From positions 3,586,001 through 3,650,000 of the forward strand of contig NZ_JBGGGT010000002.1 in the NCBI RefSeq assembly GCF_041276405.1: a stretch of 64,000 bases of DNA, written 5' to 3'. The position numbers were made by a program, and so were the translations under genes. Positions within the stretch are counted from its first letter, which is position 1, and every line of letters begins with the position of its first letter. Source of the stretch: Microvirga sp. TS319. Lineage in GTDB: Bacteria; Pseudomonadota; Alphaproteobacteria; Rhizobiales; Beijerinckiaceae. Of this stretch, positions 18,756 to 26,922 are shown piece after piece. The notes beneath the pieces are model-generated. The model did not search any database, was not told where the DNA came from, and worked only from the letters and a program-made list of their open reading frames with translations.

Positions 18756-19472
18756 ATGCCACGCTATTTCAGCCAGGATCATCCGGATCGGCTCGAAATC
18801 GACGCTCCCGTGCTCGACGCGCGGCCCGGCGCGGTCCTGTTGGCGCAATCGCCCTTCTTTCCGGGTGGAGGCGGGCAGCTCGCGGACAGGGGAGCGATCC
18901 AATGGTCTGGCGGCGTGATCCCGGTCGAACGCCTCGAACCCGATGCCAGAGGCTTCTGGCATATCCTTGCGGCACCCGTGACGATCGACGGCTCCGTGCG
19001 GGTCCAGGTCGAGCCGCGCTTCCGCCGGCTCATGTGCGAGCTGCACACCCTGGCGCATGTCCTCAACAGTCTCGTCTACAGGGATTTCGGCGGTGCGCTG
19101 CTGACAGGCGCGCAGCTCTCCGCGGATGGAACCTTCCGGGTGGATTTCGACCTGCCGGGAGCCGATCCCGACAGGCTGCGGGCCCTGGACGGCCCCATCA
19201 ACGACGTGATCCGCCAGGACCTCGCCATCCGCTCCTTCTCTATGCAGTGGGTCGCAGCCGAGGCCGAGCCCGGCCTGTTTCGCAGCAAATCCGTCTCGCC
19301 TCCGCCGCAGGAGGATGGATCGGTACGCATCGTCGAGATCGCGGGCCTCGACCGTCAGGCCTGCGGCGGAACGCACCTGTCCTCGACGGGGCAGGCGCGC
19401 CCTGTGCGCATTCTCAAGGTCGACAATAAAGGCAGGCAAAACCGGCGCATTCGCGTCGGCTTCGCCGATTGA
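18756..19472 (+). CDS. alanyl-tRNA editing protein (AlaX type)
   Basis: This 238-residue free-standing editing domain hydrolyses Ser (or Gly) mischarged on tRNA-Ala. The zinc site is complete: His97 and His101 in HTLAHVLN, and Cys203 and His207 in ACGGTHLS. The N-terminal glycine-rich part (PFFPGGGGQLADRG) is the family's conserved substrate loop. Length suggests AlaX-M type. The frame extends far upstream as a shadow of the SPFH gene; the ATG at 18756 begins the conserved domain and has GAGG before it. Confidence 0.92.
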   Translation: MPRYFSQDHPDRLEIDAPVLDARPGAVLLAQSPFFPGGGGQLADRGAIQWSGGVIPVERLEPDARGFWHILAAPVTIDGSVRVQVEPRFRRLMCELHTLAHVLNSLVYRDFGGALLTGAQLSADGTFRVDFDLPGADPDRLRALDGPINDVIRQDLAIRSFSMQWVAAEAEPGLFRSKSVSPPPQEDGSVRIVEIAGLDRQACGGTHLSSTGQARPVRILKVDNKGRQNRRIRVGFAD

Positions 19473-19486
19473 TCAGATCCACCCCT

Positions 19487-20548
19487 TCAGATCCACCCCT
19501 GCAGCTCGCGCTCCACGATGTGGTTGATCACGCGCATGCCGTCAGGGCCGTCGTTGAGGCAGGGCAGATAGGCGAATTCCTCACCGCCGTTGTGCATGAA
19601 GATCTCGCGGTTCTCCCCGTCGAGCTCCTCCAGCGTTTCGAGGCAGTCGGCGGAGAAGCCGGGCGCCACAATGGCCATGCGCTTGACGCCGCTCTTCGCC
19701 AGCGCCTCCACGGTCTTGTCCGTGTAGGGCTGAAGCCATTCCGCCTTACCGAACCGGGACTGGAAGCTCATCCGGAACCTGTCCGCCGGCCAGCCGAAGG
19801 CCTCGCGCATCAGGCGCCAGGTCTTCACGCACTGGCAATGATAGGGATCGCCCTTGAGCAGATACTCCTTCGGCACCCCATGGAACGAGACGAGGATCAC
19901 CTCCGGCTCGAAGGTGAGCTTGGCGAGCTCCTGCTTCATCGAAGCGATGACGGATTCGATATAGACCGGATCGTCGTGATAAGGCGGCGAAACGCGGACC
20001 GTCGGTTGCCAGCGCATGTCCATCAGAGCCCGGAAGGCGTGATCGCAGGCCGTCGCGGACGTCGCCGCCGCATATTGCGGATAGAGCGGAACGAGCAGGA
20101 TGCGGTCGCATCCCTGATCGAGCAGCGCCTGGATGCGCTCGCGCACTTCGGGCTTGCCGTACCGCATCGCCCAGTCGACGGTGACCCTGTCTCCTGCGAT
20201 GCTCTTCAGATGCTCCGTCACCTTCTCGGCCTGGTTGCGCGTGATCGTCTTGAGCGGGCCCTCGTCCAGCTCGTTGTTCCAGATGGAGGCGTAATCGCGG
20301 CCCTTGGGGCCCGGGCGCTTGGTGAGAATGATCAGATTGAGGATCGGCCACCAGAGGAGCCGCGGCGTCTCGATCACGCGGCGGTCGGACAGGAACTCCT
20401 TCAGGTAGCGCCGCATGGGCCAGTAGGTGGTGCCTTCCGGCGTTCCGAGATTCATCAGAAGCACGCCGATCCGCCCCGCCTTCACGGGCGGGTGGTCCAC
20501 AGGGCATGCGCCCGGGCCGGTTTCGGTCATGCTTACACGTTCGTTCAT
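19487..20548 (-). CDS. hemH: ferrochelatase
   Basis: This 353-residue enzyme inserts Fe2+ into protoporphyrin IX, the last step of protohaem synthesis. Family motifs are GVLLMNLGTPEG, LLVPLYPQYAAATSAT, VSFHGVPKEY (active-site His) and APGFSADCLETLEE with its catalytic Glu region. The DPYHCQC segment and the C-terminal region are also normal. An in-frame ATG six codons later is another start. The stop lies 14 bases beyond the convergent AlaX stop, within a short CAGATCCACCCCT direct repeat. Confidence 0.96.
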   Translation of the reverse strand: MNERVSMTETGPGACPVDHPPVKAGRIGVLLMNLGTPEGTTYWPMRRYLKEFLSDRRVIETPRLLWWPILNLIILTKRPGPKGRDYASIWNNELDEGPLKTITRNQAEKVTEHLKSIAGDRVTVDWAMRYGKPEVRERIQALLDQGCDRILLVPLYPQYAAATSATACDHAFRALMDMRWQPTVRVSPPYHDDPVYIESVIASMKQELAKLTFEPEVILVSFHGVPKEYLLKGDPYHCQCVKTWRLMREAFGWPADRFRMSFQSRFGKAEWLQPYTDKTVEALAKSGVKRMAIVAPGFSADCLETLEELDGENREIFMHNGGEEFAYLPCLNDGPDGMRVINHIVERELQGWI

Positions 20549-20676
20549 CGATCAAAGCCCTTTGGCAACAGGGTCCGGGGAGGACCGCGCTCCGAATGGG
20601 CCCTAGATAGTGGCTTTCTCCCCGTTACGCCAATGTGTTCTGTTTCACTTTGACGTGGGCCAGGCCTTGATGTGGG

Positions 20677-22956
20677 TCAGGCCTTGGCCGAGATCGGCGG
20701 ACTGAGATTGGCCGTGGCCTTGAGCGGCGCATCGATGGCAACGCGCAACCCGGTCGGATGATACTCGACATCGACCTGGGCGTTGAGCTGCGTCGTCAGA
20801 ACGCGATGCAGCAGGCGCGAGCCGAAGCCCTGGCGCTCGGGCTGGGAGACGTAAGGGCCGCCGCGCTCCTGCCAAGTCATGGTCAGCCGCTTCTCCTCGC
20901 CCTCTCCATGCACGTCCCAGGAGACCGCAACTTTGCCGTTGCGGACGGAGAGAGCGCCATATTTCGCGGCATTCGTCGTCAGCTCGTGGACGGCCATGCC
21001 GATGGGAACCGCGATCTCGGAGGGCAGCTCGACGGCCGGCCCCTCGAGGACGATCCGCTCCCCCCTCGCATCGTTGTAGGGCTTGAGCTCCTTCTCGAGG
21101 ATCTCGCGCAAAGGCGCGGTCTGCCACAAGGCCTCGGTCAGCAGGGAATGCGTGTTGGCGAGCGAGACGATGCGTCCCACGAAGGCCTTGTAGAAATCGT
21201 CGATGCTCGATGTCGAGCGCGCCGTCGCACCCACGACGGCCTGCACGGTTGCCAGCGTGTTCTTGACCCGGTGGTGCAGCTCGCGGATCAGGAAGGATTG
21301 CTGGTTCTGCGCCTGCCTGCGCTCCTCGATCTCGTGCTGCGCCTCGCTGTAGAGGCGACCGTTCTCGAGAGCGATGGCCGCTTGCGCGGCAAGACCCGTC
21401 ACGAGGCGCTCGGCGCGCTCGGTGAACGCTCCCGCACGCTCGTGCGCGAACAGCAGCAATCCCTGGATCTGTCCGTTTCGCGACGAAACCGGGACCGCCA
21501 TGACGCTGCGCACTCTGGCGCCATCCTGCGTATCGGCCGCGTCGCTCGACGGCCTGAACTCCGGATGCTCGGCGACATCGTCGAACCGGATGACCCGGCC
21601 CTGCTCGAAAACGGTTCCGCAGATCTTGTCGCTGGGCAGTGTCGCAAAGGCCGTACGTGCCCCGCCCGAGGTATAGAGCCCATATTCCTCCCTGCGCGCA
21701 TCGGCTCCCGAGAGATCGTCCGCGTTGGAGAAGTAGGCGCCGGCCTGCGCCCCGGTGAGAAGCACCGCCGCTTCGACCACGTTCTCGATCAACCGATCCA
21801 CGTCGAGCTCGGCCGCAAGCGCCCTGCCCGTTCGGTTCAGCACCTCCAGCGCGGCCGTCTCCGCCTGCAATTCGCTGGTGCGAAGTGCGACTTCTTTCTG
21901 AAGCAACGCCTCGTTGGCTGCCTGCTCCCGGAACTGCTGGGACGCGAGGGACGTGAGCGCGGCCAGAGCAAGAAGAGCGATCAGCGCGAAGGCGCCGTAG
22001 AGCTTCATCTGGACGGTCCACGGCCCCCAATAGGCATCGTTGGGAATGCTGACATTGATATAGAGCGGCAGCTCGCCGATACGGCGATAAGCTCCCGTCC
22101 GCTCCTCGCCGTCGCTGCGAAAGGCATAGATTCCGGAGCCGCGGTTATGCTCGATCGCCCGGTCGAGAGCGGCCTTGTCGATGGGCGCGAAGGACAGTCC
22201 GTCGGCGGGTAACGGCAGCTGGGCGATGACCTCGCCGTCCGCTGCACGCAACAATGTCACGCGATTGCCTTTCGGAAGGCGGAGCTTGCCCCAGTACGTC
22301 TCGAAATAGGTCAAGGCCACCGTGGCCGAGACGATGCCGCGGAATGAATTATCCGGGCCGCTGAGACGACGGCTGATCATGAAAGTCGGCTGCCGCGTGA
22401 CCTTCCCGATGATCGGCTCGCCGACGTAAAGCCCCTGGTCCGCCTGGACGTGAGCCCGAAATGCGTCCCGGCTCGACACGTCGGAGGACGGCGCCGGAAA
22501 CTCGGCAGTCGTCAGCCGCAGACGCCCCGTGGAATCGTGGAGCCAGAGGTTATCGAAGTATGGAAGCGACTCCTTGACGGTCCTGAGATGCTGCCAATCG
22601 GCTCGGGAATCCGCGACCTGATCCCAGTCGGCTCCTCCGAACTGCGCTGCCAGCTGCCTGAGAGTCAGATCGGTGACTTCGAGAAGACGGGCCGTATGAT
22701 CGGCCAGAAAATAGGCATTGCTGGTGATGTCCTCCTCGTTGCGCTGGATCAGCCGGTTACGCTGTTCCCAGGCGATGTAGCCGAAGGTGAGGAGGATGAA
22801 GGCAACCCCGAAAAAGCCCATGATCAAGGTCAAGCGTCCCCGTGCCAGCCGCTGGCGGCGGCGCTTGACCGATAGGCTTGGATGCTCTGGGCGCGGTGGA
22901 AACTGCAATGAAACAGGTCGTGTTAGTGCTGCGATTCGCGTCAGGCGGGCAAACAT
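20677..22956 (-). CDS. membrane sensor histidine kinase, Cache-GAF-HisKA_2 (HWE-like) type
   Basis: This 759-residue kinase has a first membrane helix near 41-60 and a periplasmic sensor of about 250 residues, of dCache type (FDNLWLHDSTGRLRL, DAFRAHVQADQGLYVGEP). A second helix lies near 313-333, followed by a cytoplasmic GAF domain (about 370-540). The HisKA_2 box LIRELHHRVKNTLATVQAV has the phosphoacceptor at His561, and the ATPase has HELTTNAAKYGALS. This class signals in the general stress response of alphaproteobacteria, often through PhyR, but no response regulator or sigma factor lies nearby. It is an orphan; the ligand is unknown. Confidence 0.92.
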   Translation of the reverse strand: MFARLTRIAALTRPVSLQFPPRPEHPSLSVKRRRQRLARGRLTLIMGFFGVAFILLTFGYIAWEQRNRLIQRNEEDITSNAYFLADHTARLLEVTDLTLRQLAAQFGGADWDQVADSRADWQHLRTVKESLPYFDNLWLHDSTGRLRLTTAEFPAPSSDVSSRDAFRAHVQADQGLYVGEPIIGKVTRQPTFMISRRLSGPDNSFRGIVSATVALTYFETYWGKLRLPKGNRVTLLRAADGEVIAQLPLPADGLSFAPIDKAALDRAIEHNRGSGIYAFRSDGEERTGAYRRIGELPLYINVSIPNDAYWGPWTVQMKLYGAFALIALLALAALTSLASQQFREQAANEALLQKEVALRTSELQAETAALEVLNRTGRALAAELDVDRLIENVVEAAVLLTGAQAGAYFSNADDLSGADARREEYGLYTSGGARTAFATLPSDKICGTVFEQGRVIRFDDVAEHPEFRPSSDAADTQDGARVRSVMAVPVSSRNGQIQGLLLFAHERAGAFTERAERLVTGLAAQAAIALENGRLYSEAQHEIEERRQAQNQQSFLIRELHHRVKNTLATVQAVVGATARSTSSIDDFYKAFVGRIVSLANTHSLLTEALWQTAPLREILEKELKPYNDARGERIVLEGPAVELPSEIAVPIGMAVHELTTNAAKYGALSVRNGKVAVSWDVHGEGEEKRLTMTWQERGGPYVSQPERQGFGSRLLHRVLTTQLNAQVDVEYHPTGLRVAIDAPLKATANLSPPISAKA

Positions 22957-23004
22957 GGCACAGCATCGGCGAGAGATGGAGAGATAAATTATAGACCTCT
23001 CCCC

Positions 23005-23044
23005 CTTGAAAAAGAAACGCCGGGGCTTGGACCGAGCCCCGGCG
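23005..23044 (-). terminator. intrinsic terminator of the 5'-nucleotidase gene
   Basis: A perfect ten-base stem (CGCCGGGGCT at 23018-23027, AGCCCCGGCG at 23035-23044) with a seven-base loop lies 20 bases beyond the nucleotidase stop. On the minus strand it is followed by TTTCTTTTTC. This is a classic strong terminator. Confidence 0.9.
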
Positions 23045-23063
23045 CGAAATCGGCGAGGGAAAA

Positions 23064-24578
23064 TCAGCGCAGGACGACGCGTCCCTCGACCTTGGGAGCG
23101 ACCTTCCCGGCCTTGGCCACATAGTCGATCACCTGGCTCGCCATGAGCTGGCTGGCCGAAACGTCGATCAGCGACTTGGCGTCGATGAACGCCCGGTAGC
23201 CGTCGCCGCCGCGGGCCATGAAGTCGTTGGTAGCGAGCTTGTAGGTCCTGGCAGGATCGAGCGGCTCGCCGTTGATCTTCACCGACTTTACGCGGCTGCC
23301 GACCGGTTCCTTCAGATCGACCTCGGCCACGATGCCGGAAACCTGTGGGAAACGGCCGCCGAGCTCGCGCACCTGGCTGACGCCGTTCTCCAGCGCCGCC
23401 TTGATCTGTTCGCCCTTCACCTCGATCAGCACGGTGGTGTTGCCGAAGGGCATCTCGGCCAAGATGTCGCGCCGGGTCAGCTTCTGGCCCGCCGTATATT
23501 GCTTGTCCGCACGGATGCCGCCGCCATTGGTGATGGCCACGTCTGCGCCGACGGAGGCCCTGAGCGCATCGGCGATCAGGTTGCCCATGGCCGCCTCGCC
23601 GCCGCGGACGGTCGCGCGGCGGCTGTCGAGAGGCGTCTCGGTCATGCCGACCTCCACGTCCAGCTCCTTGGAGAGCTTGTCCTCATAGCCCTTCACCACC
23701 GCCTCGATCTCCGGATCGGGCTTCACGTCGGCGCTATCGACGATGCGGAATTTGGGCGTCCAGGCGACGCTGGTCTTGCCGTCCTTCGTCGCCTTGGTGA
23801 CGGCGAGCTCGATCACGTTGATGTAATTGCCCTGCGATTCGGATTCCGAGAGAACCACCTTGCCGTCATAGAAGGCCAGAAGGTGCTCGTCGTGGCCGCT
23901 GATGATCACGTCGACGCCAGCGGAGCGGGCGACGATCATGTCCACTTCCAGAGGCGTGTGGGCGACGGCGACGATGATGTCGGCACCCTTCTCGCGCAGC
24001 TCCTTGGCCTTGGCGCGCGCCGTGTCGATGGTGGACGCGAACTTGATGTCGCCGGGGCTCGAGGCGATGGGCGTCTCCTCGGTGGTAAGGCCGAAGAAGC
24101 CGACCTTGATCCCCTGGACATCGACCATCTTGTCGGGCTTGGTGTTGGCCGGCAGGCCATTGCCGTCGATGATGTTCGTCGCCAGGACGTCGAACTTGGC
24201 CTCTGCCATGCGGGCCCGGAAAGCCTCCGGGCCGAGGTCGAATTCATGGTTGCCCGGCACCATCGCGTCCACGCCCATGTGGTTGAGGATATCGATGATG
24301 TGCGCGCCCTTGTCGAAGCCCGACAGAAGCGACGGCGAAAGGGTATCGCCCGCGTGGACGAAGAAGGCATTGCCCTTCGCCTTCTCCTCCTTGATCACCG
24401 TTGCCAGCTTGGCGAAGCCGCCACGTCCCTTTTCTGCGCTCATGCGGTCGATGTCGTTGGTCTGGACAAAACGGAGTGTCACGGCTTCCTGCGCCAGGGC
24501 GGTGCCGGAGAGCAGCAGGGACAATCCCAGGAAACCGGCGCGCAGCGCAGCGGAGGGGTGGCTCGTCAACATCATCAT
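23064..24578 (-). CDS. periplasmic metallophosphatase/5'-nucleotidase
   Basis: This 504-residue UshA-like protein has a signal peptide (about 1-30, ending GTALAQ). An N-terminal calcineurin-type metallophosphatase domain (HAGDTLSPS, GNHEFDLGPEAF) is followed by the C-terminal 5'-nucleotidase domain (NLIADALRASVGADVAITNGGGIR, TYKLATNDFMARGGDGY). It should hydrolyse nucleotides or related phosphoesters in the periplasm. The first metal motif reads TNDIDR, with Asp44 where most relatives have His (NDxH), and the usual GHxH site reads GHDEH. Substrate or metal preference may therefore differ. Three consecutive ATG codons compete as start. It is transcribed alone with its own terminator. Confidence 0.9.
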   Translation of the reverse strand: MMMLTSHPSAALRAGFLGLSLLLSGTALAQEAVTLRFVQTNDIDRMSAEKGRGGFAKLATVIKEEKAKGNAFFVHAGDTLSPSLLSGFDKGAHIIDILNHMGVDAMVPGNHEFDLGPEAFRARMAEAKFDVLATNIIDGNGLPANTKPDKMVDVQGIKVGFFGLTTEETPIASSPGDIKFASTIDTARAKAKELREKGADIIVAVAHTPLEVDMIVARSAGVDVIISGHDEHLLAFYDGKVVLSESESQGNYINVIELAVTKATKDGKTSVAWTPKFRIVDSADVKPDPEIEAVVKGYEDKLSKELDVEVGMTETPLDSRRATVRGGEAAMGNLIADALRASVGADVAITNGGGIRADKQYTAGQKLTRRDILAEMPFGNTTVLIEVKGEQIKAALENGVSQVRELGGRFPQVSGIVAEVDLKEPVGSRVKSVKINGEPLDPARTYKLATNDFMARGGDGYRAFIDAKSLIDVSASQLMASQVIDYVAKAGKVAPKVEGRVVLR

Positions 24579-24771
24579 GGGTCCTCATGTCGGGCGGCGC
24601 CCGGGGCAAGCGGCCGGGAGCCTAGACAGGAAACGTGTCACAGAAGTAACACTCTGTCGATGTCCCCACGCCCAGGAGGCCGGCACGGGGTGCTGCCATT
24701 TTCGGCAGGGTCGGCTAGAGATCCCTCCAGATAAAGCGAGATCGCTCTCCCCCCTCCAGGCAAGGTTTTCC

Positions 24772-25479
24772 ATGACCGGTCCCATCAGCAATGCCCTTGC
24801 GGAATTCTGTCGCAACAAGCAGGTCGCATCCTGGCTTACACTCCCCTTCTTCCGAGACGGCGCCGCCGACCGGGTGGCTGCGAAGGTGGATACGGTGATC
24901 GCCGATGGAGGCCATGTGCTTCCGCCGCCCGAGGCTGTCTTCACGAGCCTGACGCTGACTCCGCTCGACTCGGTCAAGGTCGTGATCCTCGGCCAGGACC
25001 CCTATCCTACCCCGGGCGACTCCCATGGCCTCGCCTTCTCCTATCGCGGGGCACGGCGCCTGCCTGCATCCCTGCGCACGATCCTTGCCGAAATGGCCGC
25101 GGATCTCGACGTGCCTGCCCCAAAATCGGGCGACCTGACGAAATGGGCGAAGCAGGGTGTGCTGCTCATCAACACGGCGCTCACGGTGGAGGCCGGGAAA
25201 TCCGGGGCTCATATGAAATTCGGCTGGTCGGACCTGGTCGATCAGGCCATCGTGGCCATCTCGGCGCGGCAGCCTGCGGTCGTCTTCCTGCTCTGGGGCG
25301 GGCCGGCCCGCAAGCGGGCGGCCCTCGTCGACCGCGCCCGGCATCTCGTGGTCGAGGCTGGGCACCCCTCACCCCTCAACCGCCTCAACGACTTCAAAGG
25401 CACGCGCCCCTTCAGCCGCGCCAATGCCTGGCTGGCCGAGAAGGGCCTCACCCCCATCGACTGGCGGCTCGACCCCTGA
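24772..25479 (+). CDS. ung: uracil-DNA glycosylase, family 1
   Basis: This 235-residue base-excision repair enzyme removes uracil from DNA. The catalytic motif VVILGQDPYP contains Asp76. LLINTALTVEAG is the uracil-binding region, and AGHPSPLNRL near residue 196 carries the catalytic His and the DNA-intercalating loop. VFLLWGGPARKR is conserved. The frame stays open far upstream as a shadow of the 5'-nucleotidase; the ATG at 24772 has AAGG before it and matches the family N-terminus. Length is normal. Confidence 0.96.
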   Translation: MTGPISNALAEFCRNKQVASWLTLPFFRDGAADRVAAKVDTVIADGGHVLPPPEAVFTSLTLTPLDSVKVVILGQDPYPTPGDSHGLAFSYRGARRLPASLRTILAEMAADLDVPAPKSGDLTKWAKQGVLLINTALTVEAGKSGAHMKFGWSDLVDQAIVAISARQPAVVFLLWGGPARKRAALVDRARHLVVEAGHPSPLNRLNDFKGTRPFSRANAWLAEKGLTPIDWRLDP

Positions 25480-25571
25480 GCCTCGATGAAGAATCTCGGA
25501 AGAAACTTGTCGAGGGCCGTGCCGGGGAGTACGTCTCTCGCGCAAAGCGACCGCGATATCTGGAGATCAGC

Positions 25572-26771
25572 ATGACGCAATCCCTGTTTGGACATGTCGA
25601 GCCCTTTGCGGGCGATCCGATCCTGTCCCTCAACGACAGCTTCAAGGCTGATCCCCGCAACGAGAAGGTCAATCTCAGCATCGGTGTCTATACGGACGAG
25701 AAGGGCCGCATTCCCGTCCTCGGCTCCGTCAGATCGGCCTATGAGCGCATTGGCTTCGCCGAGCGTCCCTACCTTCCCATGGACGGTCATCCCGGGTACC
25801 GCGACGGCGTGCAGAAGCTGGTCTTCGGCGCCGCCCATCCGGCGCTCAAGGACAAGCGCGTCGCGACGATCCAGACCATCGGCGGCACCGGTGCGGTCGG
25901 CATCGCGGCCGACTTCCTCGCGAAGCATACGCCGGACCGCACCGTTCTCGTCAGCGATCCGACCTGGGAGAACCATCATGGCCTGTTCCAGCGGGCCGGC
26001 TTCAAGACCACGACCTATCCCTATTGGGATCGCGCCCGCCGGTCCGTCGATTTCGACGGCATGATCAAGGCGCTGGAAGGCGCCGATTCCGGCTCCATCG
26101 TGGTGCTCCAGCCCGTCTGCCACAACCCGACCGGCGTCGACCTGAGCGAAGAGCAGCAGGCCGCCGTGACCGACGTGCTCGTCGCCAAGGGGCATATTGC
26201 GGTGTTCGACATGGCCTATCAGGGCTTCGGCACCAGCGTCGAGGCGGATGCCGGTTTCGTGCGCCGCTATGCCGAGCGCGCGAGCTGCCTCGTGGCGAAT
26301 TCCTTCTCGAAGAACTTCTCGCTCTATGGGGAGCGCTGCGGCGGCCTGAGCATCGTGTGCCGCGATGCGGACGAGGCCGAGCGCGTCCTGGGACAGCTCA
26401 AACTCGCGGTGCGCCGCAGCTATTCGAGCCCGCCGATGACGGGCGGCCTGCTCGTAGCCACCGTGCTCGGCAGCGATGAGCTGCGCACGCAATGGATCGG
26501 CGAAGTCGACGAGATGCGCACTCGCATGGATTCCATGCGAAAGCTCCTCGCCGGGCAGATCCGCGCGCTGTCGAACGAGGTGGACGTGAGTTTCCTGCTG
26601 AACCAGCGGGGCATGTTCAGCTTCACCGGCCTGAGCGAGCAGCAGGTTCGCGCCATGCGCGAGAAGGACGGCGTCTATCTCGTCGGATCGGGTCGCATGT
26701 GCGTGGCGGGCCTCAACGAGGAAAACGTGCCGAAGGTCGCGCAAAGCTTCGTGGACGTCAGCCAGGGCTGA
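25572..26771 (+). CDS. aromatic amino acid aminotransferase (TyrB/AspC class I)
   Basis: This 399-residue PLP enzyme moves the amino group between aromatic amino acids or aspartate and 2-oxoacids. Lys247 in NSFSKNFSLYGERCG is the Schiff-base lysine. VLQPVCHNPTGVDLS contains the Asn that holds the pyridoxal ring, and VFDMAYQGFG the Asp and Tyr partners. The motif HNPTG plus YGERCG marks the TyrB/AspC subgroup. GGAGA precedes the ATG at 25572. It converges on the indolepyruvate ferredoxin oxidoreductase gene, which would consume its aryl-pyruvate products. Confidence 0.92.
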   Translation: MTQSLFGHVEPFAGDPILSLNDSFKADPRNEKVNLSIGVYTDEKGRIPVLGSVRSAYERIGFAERPYLPMDGHPGYRDGVQKLVFGAAHPALKDKRVATIQTIGGTGAVGIAADFLAKHTPDRTVLVSDPTWENHHGLFQRAGFKTTTYPYWDRARRSVDFDGMIKALEGADSGSIVVLQPVCHNPTGVDLSEEQQAAVTDVLVAKGHIAVFDMAYQGFGTSVEADAGFVRRYAERASCLVANSFSKNFSLYGERCGGLSIVCRDADEAERVLGQLKLAVRRSYSSPPMTGGLLVATVLGSDELRTQWIGEVDEMRTRMDSMRKLLAGQIRALSNEVDVSFLLNQRGMFSFTGLSEQQVRAMREKDGVYLVGSGRMCVAGLNEENVPKVAQSFVDVSQG

Positions 26772-26818
26772 TCAGGACGCCGTCATCGCGGCGAAGGCGC
26801 GGATCCGTAAACGCCGAC

Positions 26819-26854
26819 AAGGCTGGGAGAGACGCACCCGCCTCTCCCAGCCTT
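26819..26854. terminator. strong hairpin between aminotransferase and oxidoreductase genes
   Basis: A 13-base perfect stem (AAGGCTGGGAGAG at 26819-26831, CTCTCCCAGCCTT at 26842-26854) with a ten-base loop sits between convergent genes. There is no proper T-run on either strand, so it may act as a transcript-end stabiliser or roadblock rather than a standard intrinsic terminator. Confidence 0.6.
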
Positions 26855-26922
26855 GGTCTGAGCTGTTAGCGGTTATGATTAAAGGCTCCGCTGCGCGACC
26901 CCGGGGTGACGCGTGCAGGGTC

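Noticed and set aside
19473..19500. Short direct repeat CAGATCCACCCCT at the AlaX-hemH junction
   Set aside because: Two copies only, overlapping the end of hemH; most simply a small local duplication without a known role.
20651..20690. Imperfect tandem GTGGGCCAGGCCTTG/GTGGGTCAGGCCTTG at the sensor kinase stop
   Set aside because: A single small duplication at the gene end; no sign of a regulatory or mobile element.
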